From positions 205,731-269,730 of the forward strand of contig NC_018238.1 in NCBI RefSeq assembly GCF_000227135.1: 64,000 nt of DNA. The letters run 5' to 3'. The notes beneath the pieces are model-generated. The model was given only the letters and a program-made list of their open reading frames with translations, did no database searches and was not told the DNA's origin. The stretch comes from Leishmania donovani (taxonomy: Eukaryota; Euglenozoa; Kinetoplastea; Trypanosomatida; Trypanosomatidae). Below are positions 7,796 through 18,500 of this stretch, in pieces (position 1 is the first letter of the stretch; each line of letters starts with the position of its first letter). A program made the translations under genes and the position numbers.

Positions 7796-9862
7796 ATGCT
7801 CCGAACATCGGTGATGCGTGCTCTCGGCAGGCCAGGCTTGCCTAGAATTGCTGCTAGCGTCGGTGGCACAGCTTGCATTCCCATGGCTGCGCTGTTCCGT
7901 CGCCCTGCCACGCCGACCGCAGCGTCTGCCACGTCAGCGCTGTGGTGCACTCGGTGCTTTGAAAGCTCCAGTGCGGAGTCGCCGCCAAAGGATGCTGATG
8001 CGGGCGAGAAAACGAGGCCGACTGAGGAGCCGCGTGTTGAAGCGACCCTGATGCCGTCGGAGACTGCCGCAGCGCCGGCTGCCGCTGCCACTCCCGCACC
8101 TGCCGCCCCTATAAAGAGCAAGGGGGTCGACTACGCCCGCCTCTACGCGCATCACCCGATCGACTATGAGCGCTCCACTTCGCAGTCCCCCAACATACTG
8201 CGGTTTCCTGCGAACACGTCTGACCCGACATTCCAGGAGAACATGGCGCGCATGGAGGGTTTCGTGGAGCAGCTGCGCGCGCGCGTGCGGTACGTGCAAG
8301 CCGGAGGCGTTGTGTCGGCGGAGGAGGCTGCCAAGGCGGGCGTCTCTATTTCGTCCCTCGAGGCGGACGACCGGGTCCGCAAGCTGCACCTGAGCCGCGG
8401 CAAGATGCTCGCGCGCGAGCGCATCGAGCGGCTTATCGACCCCGGCACCCGCTTCCTCGAGCTCTCGCAGCTGGCTGGGTGGGACTTGTACTGGGATGAC
8501 AAGAAGAAGGAGTACGAGCGGTGCTACAGTGGTGGCATTGTGACGGGCGTCGGCATCGTGAACGGCGTTCGATGCATGCTCGTCGCGAACGACGCAACGG
8601 TGAAGGGCGGAACATACTACCCGATCACCGTGAAGAAGCACCTGCGCGCGCAGAAGATTGCGGAGCAGAACCACTTGCCTTGCATCTATCTCGTCGACAG
8701 CGGCGGCGCCAACCTCAGCCGCCAGGACGACGTCTTCCCTGATGAGCAGCACTTTGGCCATATATTTTTCAACGAGGCGCGAATGTCCACCAAGTCCATC
8801 TCGCAGATTGCGGTGGTGATGGGCAGCTGCACGGCGGGTGGCGCCTACGTGCCGGCCATGGCAGATGAGAGCATCATCGTGGCCCGCAACGGCACCATCT
8901 TCCTCGGCGGTCCGCCGCTTGTCTTCGCGGCCACCGGAGAAAAGGTATCGTCAGAGGATCTCGGCGGCGCAGACGTGCACTGCCGCATCAGCGGCGTGGC
9001 GGATCACTACGCGACTGACGACCTGCACGCCTTGTACCTCGCGCGCCGCGCCGTGGCAAACTTGAACTTGAAGGAGCACAACGAAGCGCGAAACCCAACC
9101 GATGTGAAGCCGGTGCCGCCGCTGTACGACCCGAGGGAGCTGGGCGGCTTTATCCCGGATATGCTGTCGGACGTCGTCAAGAGCTTCGACGTGCGGGCCA
9201 TCATTGCGCGCATCGTCGACGGCAGCCGCTTCGATGAGTTCAAGGCGCTATACGGCAGCACGCTTGTGTGCGGCTTCGCAAGGGTTGAGGGGATGCAGGT
9301 AGGCATTATCGCGAACCAGGGCATCCTCTATTCGGAGTCCGCCCTGAAGGGGGCGCACTTTATCGGTCTGTGCACGCAGCGCAAGGTGCCGCTGCTCTTC
9401 CTTCAGAACATCACCGGCTTCATGGTGGGCAAAAAGTACGAGGAGGGCGGCATCGCTCGCAACGGTGCTCGGCTCGTGATGGCAGTCTCCACAGCACCGG
9501 TGCCGAAGATCACGGTGCTCATAGGCGGCAGCTATGGCGCCGGCAACTACGGCATGTGCGGGCGCGCCTTCGAGCCGCGCTTCCTCTTCATGTGGCCAAA
9601 CGCGCGCATCAGCGTGATGGGCGGGACGCAGGCCGCTACAGTGCTTGCCTTAACGAACCGTAACTTGAAGAATGCCTCGGAGGCCGAGGTTGCTGCCTTC
9701 AAGGACAAGGTGAAGAGGAAGTACGAGAGGGAGGGTTCGTGCTACTACAGCACCGCGCGCCTCTGGGACGACGGCGTGATCGCTCCGGAGGACACGCGTG
9801 TCGTTGTGGCAGAAGCACTGCGTGCGACGCGGCTGGCACCGATGGTAAAAAAAATAGAGTGA
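7796..9862 (+). CDS. MCCB: 3-methylcrotonoyl-CoA carboxylase beta (non-biotinylated) subunit, mitochondrial
   Basis: 688 residues. The carboxyltransferase subunit moves CO2 from biotin on the alpha subunit to 3-methylcrotonoyl-CoA, in mitochondrial leucine breakdown. The start is the first ATG (MLRTSVMRALGRPG), which gives an Arg-rich, acid-free N-terminus typical of a mitochondrial targeting peptide; a low-complexity Ala/Pro linker follows to about residue 110. The carboxyltransferase domain fills the rest. VDSGGANLSRQ...FPDEQHFGHIFFNEARMS near residue 300 and GGSYGAGNYGMCGRAFEPR near residue 577 are MCC-beta signatures that separate it from propionyl-CoA carboxylase beta. It is longer than the roughly 560 residues of the human enzyme because of the N-terminal extension. 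No frame breaks. The biotin-bearing partner is not in this window. Confidence 0.95.
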   Translation: MLRTSVMRALGRPGLPRIAASVGGTACIPMAALFRRPATPTAASATSALWCTRCFESSSAESPPKDADAGEKTRPTEEPRVEATLMPSETAAAPAAAATPAPAAPIKSKGVDYARLYAHHPIDYERSTSQSPNILRFPANTSDPTFQENMARMEGFVEQLRARVRYVQAGGVVSAEEAAKAGVSISSLEADDRVRKLHLSRGKMLARERIERLIDPGTRFLELSQLAGWDLYWDDKKKEYERCYSGGIVTGVGIVNGVRCMLVANDATVKGGTYYPITVKKHLRAQKIAEQNHLPCIYLVDSGGANLSRQDDVFPDEQHFGHIFFNEARMSTKSISQIAVVMGSCTAGGAYVPAMADESIIVARNGTIFLGGPPLVFAATGEKVSSEDLGGADVHCRISGVADHYATDDLHALYLARRAVANLNLKEHNEARNPTDVKPVPPLYDPRELGGFIPDMLSDVVKSFDVRAIIARIVDGSRFDEFKALYGSTLVCGFARVEGMQVGIIANQGILYSESALKGAHFIGLCTQRKVPLLFLQNITGFMVGKKYEEGGIARNGARLVMAVSTAPVPKITVLIGGSYGAGNYGMCGRAFEPRFLFMWPNARISVMGGTQAATVLALTNRNLKNASEAEVAAFKDKVKRKYEREGSCYYSTARLWDDGVIAPEDTRVVVAEALRATRLAPMVKKIE

Positions 9863-10829
9863 CGTGCCTATGAGAGTTTTTGGTGCGCGTGCTCTTGTGA
9901 GAGGGTGTGCTGTGCGAAAAAAAAAAACCTGTAACAGCCTCCACGCATGCCCTTCTTCTTTCGCGCTCTCCGTCCTTCTCTCTCCCTTCGTGCAATGGGG
10001 CGCATGCATGCTCGCGCCGTCTGTGCTGTACTCGGGTTAGGCGTGTTTTCTGATGTGCTTTTCGGTGCCCACTCCTTTATTTCACGGAGTCCGATCGGGC
10101 GTGGGCGTTGCTGGGAAGGTCGATGGCATGGAGCTCGTCATCCTCGTCCCTATCTCGACTCCGCCGCTGCGCCACGTCTGCCCTCCTGCGAATGCTGGGA
10201 GTGGCGGCTGAGGGTAGGAGACGGGGTCGTGAGGCGATGTGGAAAGACGTGGTGAGATAGGTGACCATCGAGTGATAGCACCGAGGGCGTCTTGGACTAC
10301 CACCGCCACGGTGTGAGGCATGGGGTTGACCTTGTATCGTGGCTGTGCAGTCCCTACACCGCTGTGTTTACGTGCCAGCCATTCTTATGTTAAGAAGCAC
10401 AGCACATCAGCACTGATGCCAACGTGCCTGCGCTCGGACGAACACCCTAGCTTGCTCTACCATCCTTTCTTGCGTACATGTGCTCCCCTCATGCTGCCAC
10501 AGGCATTCACGCTCAACTTGCCATGGACCCCACTCGTGCGGGTGGATGGGCCCAAGCTTTTTGTATCGTCTCTCTTCCTCTTGCTCTCCTTGCTCTCACC
10601 GCGTCACTTGCCGGCAACGTGTTCTTGTCGTTTCCGCTGACTGTCCTGTTTTCACCCTTGCCTGCCTGTGCGGCTGAGCGCGAAGAAGAAAGCAACAGAG
10701 AAGCGAAAGCTGAACGGCGTACTGCAGTAAGTACAGATACACGGCCACGACGCACCCTTAGAGTGTCGCCCCCACTTTTACCGCATCGCTGTCTCTTACT
10801 CGGCTCTCCTTCACTGTTCAAGCCGCCCC
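9863..10829 (+). other. Spacer between MCC-beta and the zinc-knuckle gene
   Basis: No gene recognised. A poly-A patch occurs at 9917-9926. A pyrimidine-rich tract at 10785-10819 ends in AG at 10821-10822, eight bases before the next ATG, and is a possible spliced-leader acceptor; an alternative lies near 10640-10680. Confidence 0.5.
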
Positions 10830-12623
10830 ATGACGGATCTGAGAGGAGTGCCGCCCAGCAAGGTGATCTCCGCCCCAAGCGGTTTCGTGCAGTGCAGCAC
10901 GCACAATGTCCGGCGCAAGGCCGAGTGCTGCGAGATGAAGGCGGTGCTGAACGCTGATATGGAGGTGATTGACTACATCTGCGTCTGCAAGCATCCCTTC
11001 ACGTGCAGGTCGGCTAGTGAGCGGCAGAGCAATGGCCTAGCGGCCGCTTCGAATGCTCGCAGAAACGCTCCGGATGGTGAGAGCAGCGGCGCTGCGCCGC
11101 TCGTCATAGACGCCAGCAGCACGAGCATGACGGCTCAATCAAAGCATCATCACCATGGTGGGCAGCCCAGTGCCGCCAGGGCAGCAGATAGGGAGGCCGG
11201 CGTGAGCACTCTCTTCGCCGTGTCCTTTTACGATGCCTCGCGCAGCACGCCAGTCCCGAGCACCTCTGCCACCGCTGCCGCCGTCTCGCCGAAACCGTCC
11301 GCTAAAGACGGGGAAGATAGGGGGGACGAGAACGACGAAGGCACTAAGGCTAATGCAATGACGATCAGCGACAGCGACAGCGACACCGATGACGTGGACT
11401 CCCTCGACAACTCGGCTCCGTTCACTGCCGGCGCTACCCCAGCCACCGCCGCCGCCGCATCGTTCCCTGCCGCTCCACGAGAACGCCCGCGCTACTACGA
11501 CTCCGTGCAGAACGCCAGCACCGGCGGCCACGCCCCGCCGGCCAAGGTGTGCTGGGGCTGCGGCATGTCAGGACACGAGAAGCCCGCTTGCCCCAACGCG
11601 CTGTGCCGCACCTGCCACCAGAAGCGCGGCCCGTACGGGTCGCCGCACCGATGTACGCCCGTTATCACGCCGTCGCCGTTCATCGTGTACCCGACGCCGT
11701 CCGAGTGGCGTGCGGCAACTCAGAAGACGGCGGCCGCAGCGGGGGAGCCGAACGGCATGGCAGCCGTGCGCTGTGTGGCGTGCAACGAGTACGGTCACTT
11801 CGACTGCTCCACTGTGGTGCTGCCCTCCTCGTACGCCTTGGTTGCTTCGTCGTCCACCGGCCCTGCCGCAGTGCCGCACACGCTCATCTCCACCTGCTGC
11901 TTCTGTGGCGTCCGCGGGCACACCGTCTTCGACTGCCAGCAGCGTGAGCACGTCAACCCTGACTACTTTGAGCGACGCAACCAACTCTTCGCGGATTCCG
12001 TGCGCCGTGGCAGCAGCATTACAACAGCTGGTGCGCCCTTCAACAACAGTGGTAGTAGCAGCGGCTACGGACACCCCTCGCAACAGCAACACCAGCAGCG
12101 GTTCTACGGCAGTCCCCCCGGCGGGGCACCGTCATCGTCCTCGTTCACGCGCTACGGCAACCACCGCGGCGGTGGTGGGAGTGGCCAGCGCCGTGAGCGA
12201 GACTGGTGCGACAATCGCGAGCAGCGCGTAGGGGGCAACCAGTACAGAAACAGCCACCGCGAGGGCAGCGCGTACTACAACGACTCCTACGGTGGCGATC
12301 GAGATCATCAGCGACGGCGCTACGAGTCTCCGTCGTTCTCTCGTGCCGGCGGCGGCCCTGCCCCCTCGTCTTCGCCTCTTCTGCACGGTCGAGACCGCTT
12401 TCAAGAGGGTGGTCAGCGGCACCATGAGGAGCGGTCTCGTGACAGCTATGGTGGCAGCCACCAACGCTACTCAGAGGGCGAGCATGGCGGTGCTGGGTCG
12501 CGTGGCCATGACCAGCGGTTGCATTATTCGCAGCAGTCGCAGCACTCCCACCGTCACGGCTCATCGCGCCGCGGCGGCCGTCTTGGGGACAGCGGTTACT
12601 ACAGCGACGACAACCTGTTTTAG
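10830..12623 (+). CDS. CCHC zinc-knuckle, RG-rich protein (probable RNA-binding)
   Basis: 597 residues. The N-terminus (about 18-60) has a Cys/His pattern, CSTHNVRRKAECC...ICVCKHPFTC, reminiscent of a motif seen in several kinetoplastid zinc-knuckle proteins (from memory). A low-complexity, acidic linker follows, including the Ser-Asp run DSDSDTDDVDS. Knuckles: C241-x2-C-x4-H249-x4-C254 and C356-x2-C-x4-H364-x4-C369 are canonical; C315-x2-C-x4-H323-x2-C326 is shortened. More Cys/His lie between at 259-275. The tail, about 390-597, is rich in Arg, Gly, Ser, Tyr and Gln, like RGG-type RNA-binding regions. CCHC knuckles plus RG tail suggest single-stranded nucleic-acid binding. Location and target cannot be read from sequence. 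Codon use is normal and the frame is intact. Confidence 0.85.
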   Translation: MTDLRGVPPSKVISAPSGFVQCSTHNVRRKAECCEMKAVLNADMEVIDYICVCKHPFTCRSASERQSNGLAAASNARRNAPDGESSGAAPLVIDASSTSMTAQSKHHHHGGQPSAARAADREAGVSTLFAVSFYDASRSTPVPSTSATAAAVSPKPSAKDGEDRGDENDEGTKANAMTISDSDSDTDDVDSLDNSAPFTAGATPATAAAASFPAAPRERPRYYDSVQNASTGGHAPPAKVCWGCGMSGHEKPACPNALCRTCHQKRGPYGSPHRCTPVITPSPFIVYPTPSEWRAATQKTAAAAGEPNGMAAVRCVACNEYGHFDCSTVVLPSSYALVASSSTGPAAVPHTLISTCCFCGVRGHTVFDCQQREHVNPDYFERRNQLFADSVRRGSSITTAGAPFNNSGSSSGYGHPSQQQHQQRFYGSPPGGAPSSSSFTRYGNHRGGGGSGQRRERDWCDNREQRVGGNQYRNSHREGSAYYNDSYGGDRDHQRRRYESPSFSRAGGGPAPSSSPLLHGRDRFQEGGQRHHEERSRDSYGGSHQRYSEGEHGGAGSRGHDQRLHYSQQSQHSHRHGSSRRGGRLGDSGYYSDDNLF

Positions 12624-15547
12624 AGCCCTTGAGAGGTGCGCAAAAGTTACTGTCATGGTGAGCGGTGATGACGGTGGTGATGAATGGGGCGTGCACTTGG
12701 GCTGGGAAGGGTGGGTGGAGGGGAAGGGGTCGAGTGCACGGCGACTTGTGTAACCGCCCGATGCATCAGCCATGACGGTGGCCGAGGCTACGGCGTAGGC
12801 CGTTGAACACGCGTCCGGCCCCTCCTTGTTTCGTGCCTGAGACCTCACCTTCACTTTGAGCGTGTGCCTCTGTCTCTGTGCGTTGCCTTGCGCCAAAGGA
12901 CGTTGACTGTGCTGCGCTGTCCCCCACCCGCCCATTGCTCATGCAGCTTCTCTGTGGCTGCATGTGCACGCGCGTGTGGCTGCTGCTGTAGCTGCGCGCC
13001 GAAGTTGATAATGCCGTATACATATATATGTTAAAGAAGAAAGGCCCTACATGCCGCCCCAAAGAGAGACACCCCTGCTGCGCCTGTACGCACGCGTACG
13101 TCAGTGAGCGCCAGCCCTCGCAGCTGCACCGTTCACGCTGCGCGGACGTCTTCATATGAAGGCATCGAGGAGGAGGAGACTGGGCAGACAGGCCGGCTTC
13201 TTTCTTCGGCTTGCTGCCTTCCTCTCTTTTTGCTCTTTCTCTTGTGCACCCGCCGGCGGGCAAGTAGCGCAGCAGCACTCAGTGCTAGTGTCGCAATGAC
13301 CTCCAGCTTGGAGTAGGTGTGTGTGCGTGTGTGGATGCGGTTGCCGAGAAGGGGGTCAGGGTTCTCCTGTTGGTGTGTCTGCAGTGAGTTGCCGAGGCTG
13401 CCATCACGTGCCCGCCAATTTTCCAGACCTGCGCAGTATCGACGGCACACAGTTTCATCAGTGTCTGGCTCTTCATCCCATCCGTGCGAGATCCCGCCAT
13501 GGATCCTTGCAGCGCATGATATCCACTTCAACTTGCCGCCATCCTGCTACCCTCCCTCACGCCTTCTGCATTGAACGGGTGCGGGTCTCTTCGCGCTGCT
13601 TTCACCGGTCATTCTCGGCGACGATTGACCTGTACCACACACACACACACACACACGTGTTGTACGTGCAGCTTCCACCACAATAGACTCTATTCTTTTT
13701 TTGTCCCCTCGCCAACCTACTCACGCTCACAACTCTCTCGTTCTCCGTTTCTCACGGTGCTTCCTTTTTTTTTTCCTTCGGCTTTCTTTCTTCGCTTGTG
13801 GTTTCGTTCACTCTCGTGTGATTTGCACGCGCACGCGTTCGAGTCCCTCGGTCTCTCCCCGTTCCTCATCTCGCTCCCTCCTCCTTTCTTCTCCCAGTGA
13901 TTCGCATCTTTGTGCCCTCTGAGTTTCTGCCCGTCTGTCTTGGCCTCTCTGTGTTTCTCGGGCCCATCACCCCCCCCCCCAACCACACCCACGACCACAC
14001 AAGAAAGAACGAATTCCTCAAGAACTCTGTTGAGCGGACGACAGATTCCCAAAGAAAAAGTGAGCGAGGATATACACAAGGCAGCTGCGGCAGCGTTCCA
14101 ACACGCGCAGACAGGTACAGGCGCCCACGTGTGAAAAGGAACAAATCGATTTCGATCAGCACCCATCTTTGTGTTTTTTTTCTCCTGACCCTTTTTTGGC
14201 ACACAAAGTCTCTCCTTCCAAACACAGCTGGCACGACTGCTGCTGCCGCCCCCCTCCCCCCTTCCCTTGGCCATCGCCACCCACCCCCCTTTGCACACGT
14301 ACCTTGAAAGAGACCACGAAGGGCGGACGCACAGAGTAAAAGGGCATTGTCAGACTCTTCGCGGTTTCGCTTGTTATTTTATTCCCTTTTTAAATTTGCC
14401 TTCTCGCTTGGCTTATTCTTTTTTTCGTTGTCATTCCACGTTTTCCTTTCTTCCGTCTCTGTCCGCGGTGGCTCGGATAAGAGGCACGCGCACAACAAAA
14501 AAACACGCGCCTAAATACACGCGTGCCTACACCGGCACGCCCCTCCTCTCTCCTCCCTCCACCCTCCTTCTGTTCCTTTCCGTTCCTTTCCGTTCCTTTT
14601 TTTGTGCTTTCATGGGTGTTATGTCAAACGTCTGACACACACACACACATACATATATACATATACACACACATATCTATATATATATATATTCCCCTTT
14701 CTCGCTGACTGTCACTCTGTAGTCTGCTTGTCGGTGTATTGCGCCTATAGTGTGCGTCGGTCGAAGAACGGCTGCCTTCGTGCGCCTTTCTTCATCTTTC
14801 CGTTCTTCTCGTACCACACAGGAAGACACCAAACACACTCCCTGTCTCCGCTCTTCGCTCTCCCCCGAGATTGGAAGGCACGCATTTCATTGTTTTTTTT
14901 TTATTGTTGCCCCTTTTTTTTTCTTTGAAGCCGTTCGGTCCTTTTCTTTTCCCTTTTGTGGTGTGATAAGTGCGTGCGGGAGTGGTGCTCTCGAGTTTGC
15001 GTGTGTTGAGCCCCCCCCCCCAAGGGAGGACAGATCCGCTTTGCCTGTTCCGTGGCAACTGGTTCCTTCCACTCGTGCTCTTCTCGACCTCACAGTCTTG
15101 CCGCCGGTCCTGTCACTCACTTGTTTGCTCTCTTCTTCGACCGCCATTGCCCATGCACCACGCCCTTCTCCCGCCTACTCCCTCTGACTACATCCCATCG
15201 TTTTCGCCATCAGCTCCCACGCAGAAGCGTGTACTTGGCGCACGAACCAATTAGCTCGCTCCCTTTTCTCGCTGGGCCCTCCCCCTGCTGCACCGTCGCT
15301 CACACCACGAAAACGACCTTCCCCCAGCCCACCCCTTGTTTTGCAAACGGACACCTCCGAGCACACGCAAAACTACCCCCTCCTCCGCGCACACAAACAC
15401 ATAGAAGTGGCTCACGCCAGGACAAATCGAGAGAAAGGCTACCGCGGCAAGGCCGACACCAGCGGAGCTTCCGTGCAGCCGAAGCAAAGGTGCCAATCGG
15501 AGGAAAAGCAACAGAACTTTAAAGGTTAAAAATCACGAAAGAAAGGG

Positions 15548-15582
<35 letters not shown>

Positions 15583-18500
15583 GATACGACGAATCGAAAA
15601 TCGGAAAGAATAAGCGAAAATCAACAAAAAGTTGCGTGCGGAGTACGCCGTCCCTGCTTGGTACCCACACCCACACCCACCCACCCACACGCATACACAA
15701 AGCACTCGCATACAGTCTTTCCCTCTTCTCCCCCACCCCCAAAACGTGCCAGCTCAACGCAGAAGTAAAAGGCATTATTGAAAGCGCTGGAAACGAGTAC
15801 ACTGTCACACTTCTCTCCTTGTATCTTTATCTTCCTTCTCTCCTTTCGCTTCTTGTCCTTATCTATTCTCTTTCCCACTCGCTCCCCCTTCTCTTGCCCA
15901 GTGTCCCCACCCCCCATTGGCCTCTTTTTGTCTTTCAATATTTCTTGTACTTTTGATTTTTTTGCCTCCCTCCCGCCCGCTCCTCTCTCTTCAACCTGTC
16001 TGCCTCCCCTCTGCCTCTCTCTCCCTCGTTGTTTCTCGCTGCCCTGCTCACTTACCTCCCCTTCTTCCCCCCTTCCCCTTTCACTCCTCTTCCTCCACTC
16101 GCGTATACGACTTCCCCCTCTTGCCCGTCTTCTATTTTTTTTTTTGGCCTCTCCTCACCACATTCTCCTCCTCTCCCCCTATTTTTACTGTTTGTTCTTC
16201 CCTTCCCCCTCGTCTGTTCACTGTGGGGGGAGGGGGTACCTTGTCGACTGTGTGTGTGTATTTTATATTTTGTTGTCTTGTCACACCATCTGTGCCGGGG
16301 CGTCTGTGTGTGCGTTGGAGCGGATCGCCGTGTTGCAGAGAAACTCTTTTACGCCTCGTTTCTCCAAGGCTGGCGCTCGTCTCCTTACCTTGCACCTCCC
16401 TCTCTCTTTTGATTTCCTATTACTGCATTCCTGACGTACACTCAGGTCGGAGCGCGCCGCCCTGCAGACGCACGTATGCACATACGGCCCCACTGATTCA
16501 TGCACACGTGCACGACCCTAGGCCCCGCCAGTCGCCTTCTTTGCTCTTTTTCCTTTGGTTGACGTCTCTCTTCCTTCTTGGCTTTCGCTTTCCACTCACG
16601 CGGTGTATGCGTGTGTGTCGCTTTTCTGTCATTCAAGAGCCTCTTCACACAAAAGAATCCCTTTTTCACCTTTTTCACCTTTTCCTCCCTCCCCCTTCCT
16701 TCCCGTCTTCGGTTTTTCGTTTCGCTGCTTCCGTTGCTGTGCTCGTGGTGGAACCTGACGCGCGGAACCACGTACCACACACAAACACACACATACATAC
16801 ACAAATCAGCAAGAGGAATTCACGAGCGGCTCACACATAAAACACGGAGAAACGGCTCCACCACTTTACCTCTCCGTCGTTTCTCTCCATCTTTGTTTTT
16901 CTCCCTCCTTTTCCGTCTTTTTTTTCGATTCTCCTCTTTCTTTTCTCGCTTCTCGTAGGCTCTTCGTTTTACGGTTTGCCCACTGCCGTTCATCTTGTTC
17001 ACGCCCCCCCTCCTGCATCCTCCCCTCCTCCTCCTCTCTTCCTCAGCTCCGTCTTTGCTCACTGCTGGCGTGTGCCGGTGAGTGCGAGTGCGACTGTATT
17101 TTTGCTCCCTTATCGCTGCTCCTGCTCTTGTCGGTGCGCCTGCGTGCCATTGGACGAGATTCCTCAGTAGTGTGTGGACGAGGGGGCAACAGAAGGTTTC
17201 CTCGACTTGTGCACTCTCTTCTTCGCCTCCCTTGCGGCTCGATTCATCTGTCTCGCAGCCGCTCTCCGCGCGCGCATCTGTGCCGTCGTTTTCCCACCGG
17301 CTCACAAGAATCATTCCTCCACATTCGCACCAGGTGCAGCGGCACTTCTCTCTGCGCGTTCTCCTTTTTTTTTGATTACGACTGGAGCTCCCTTTTTCTT
17401 TTTTTCACCTTTTCATTTTCGTCCTTTCCTCCCTTGGCGCTCGCTTCTTTTTGCGTAAAATCTATTTCCTGCGCCCCCCCCTCCTCCCCTCCCTCCTTTT
17501 TGTTGTTGTTTTTCTTTTCCGCTTCTGTGTTGGTGCGGCCGATTTGATTTTGTTCGTGTGCGCTCTATCTTGGCTGCGGGTGCTGGAGTGCCTGTGCGTG
17601 CGTGCGTGCATTCCTTCAGAAGTAGAATCGCCCCCCCTCTCCCCCCTTTGACTTTGCCGGTTTTGTTCATTGGATTTGCGTGCACCTCCTCGTATCACCC
17701 TCTCTATCTACGGGGACGTGTGCCAAGGCGAGTGCAGCGCGTAAACACGAAGGAAAAGCCTTCCTTCTCCTCCACCTTCCCTCGCCTCCAGAGAAGCGAA
17801 CAGCGACAGACAGACAGACACACACACACACACACACACGCAAAAAAAAACGGAGCACAAAGAGGCGTGAAACATCGGACGGCAAACAGACCAACAAGCA
17901 AAAAGAATCCGAAAAAAAAAAATAGATCAGCGACGCACTTCCTATTCCTTCTCTTGCCCTTTTTCCTCGTTCTTTTCTCCCATTTCCATCTTACTGGCGG
18001 GGGGCCTCCCTCTCCCTCCCTGCCTGCCCCTCTCCTCCCCCCCCCACCACCACCAAAAAAAAAAAACGCACGCACGTTACACCTTGTGGGGATCCCTCTC
18101 CCTTTCTCACCACCACGCGCAAGCTCAGCCTCGTCGCCGTTGCGCTTTGTTCTCTCCGTTTGTGTTGCCTATTCTTGCTTGCTCGCGGTCTCTCTGTCTG
18201 TCTCGCCGTGCGCGTGTAGCAATTTGGTGTTGCTCGAATTCTTTTTCACCCATTTTCCGTTTTCGCGCGTCGTTCGTGAAGGATGTGAGCTGCCCTTCCC
18301 TCCTCTCGTCTCTCTTTTCCCGCTCCGTTTCTCCTCTTACGTTCTCCTCTCCACACTCCAAAACCACCTCCGTGTATCACCTACCTCGTCTCTCTTTTTC
18401 TTTGTACGCTCCTTGTCCGGATCAACGTGCATTTCCTCTGGTCTCCCTTTCGCCCTATTCTACTTGATTTCTCTCTCCGTTCTGCCTGAGCTTGCGTGTC

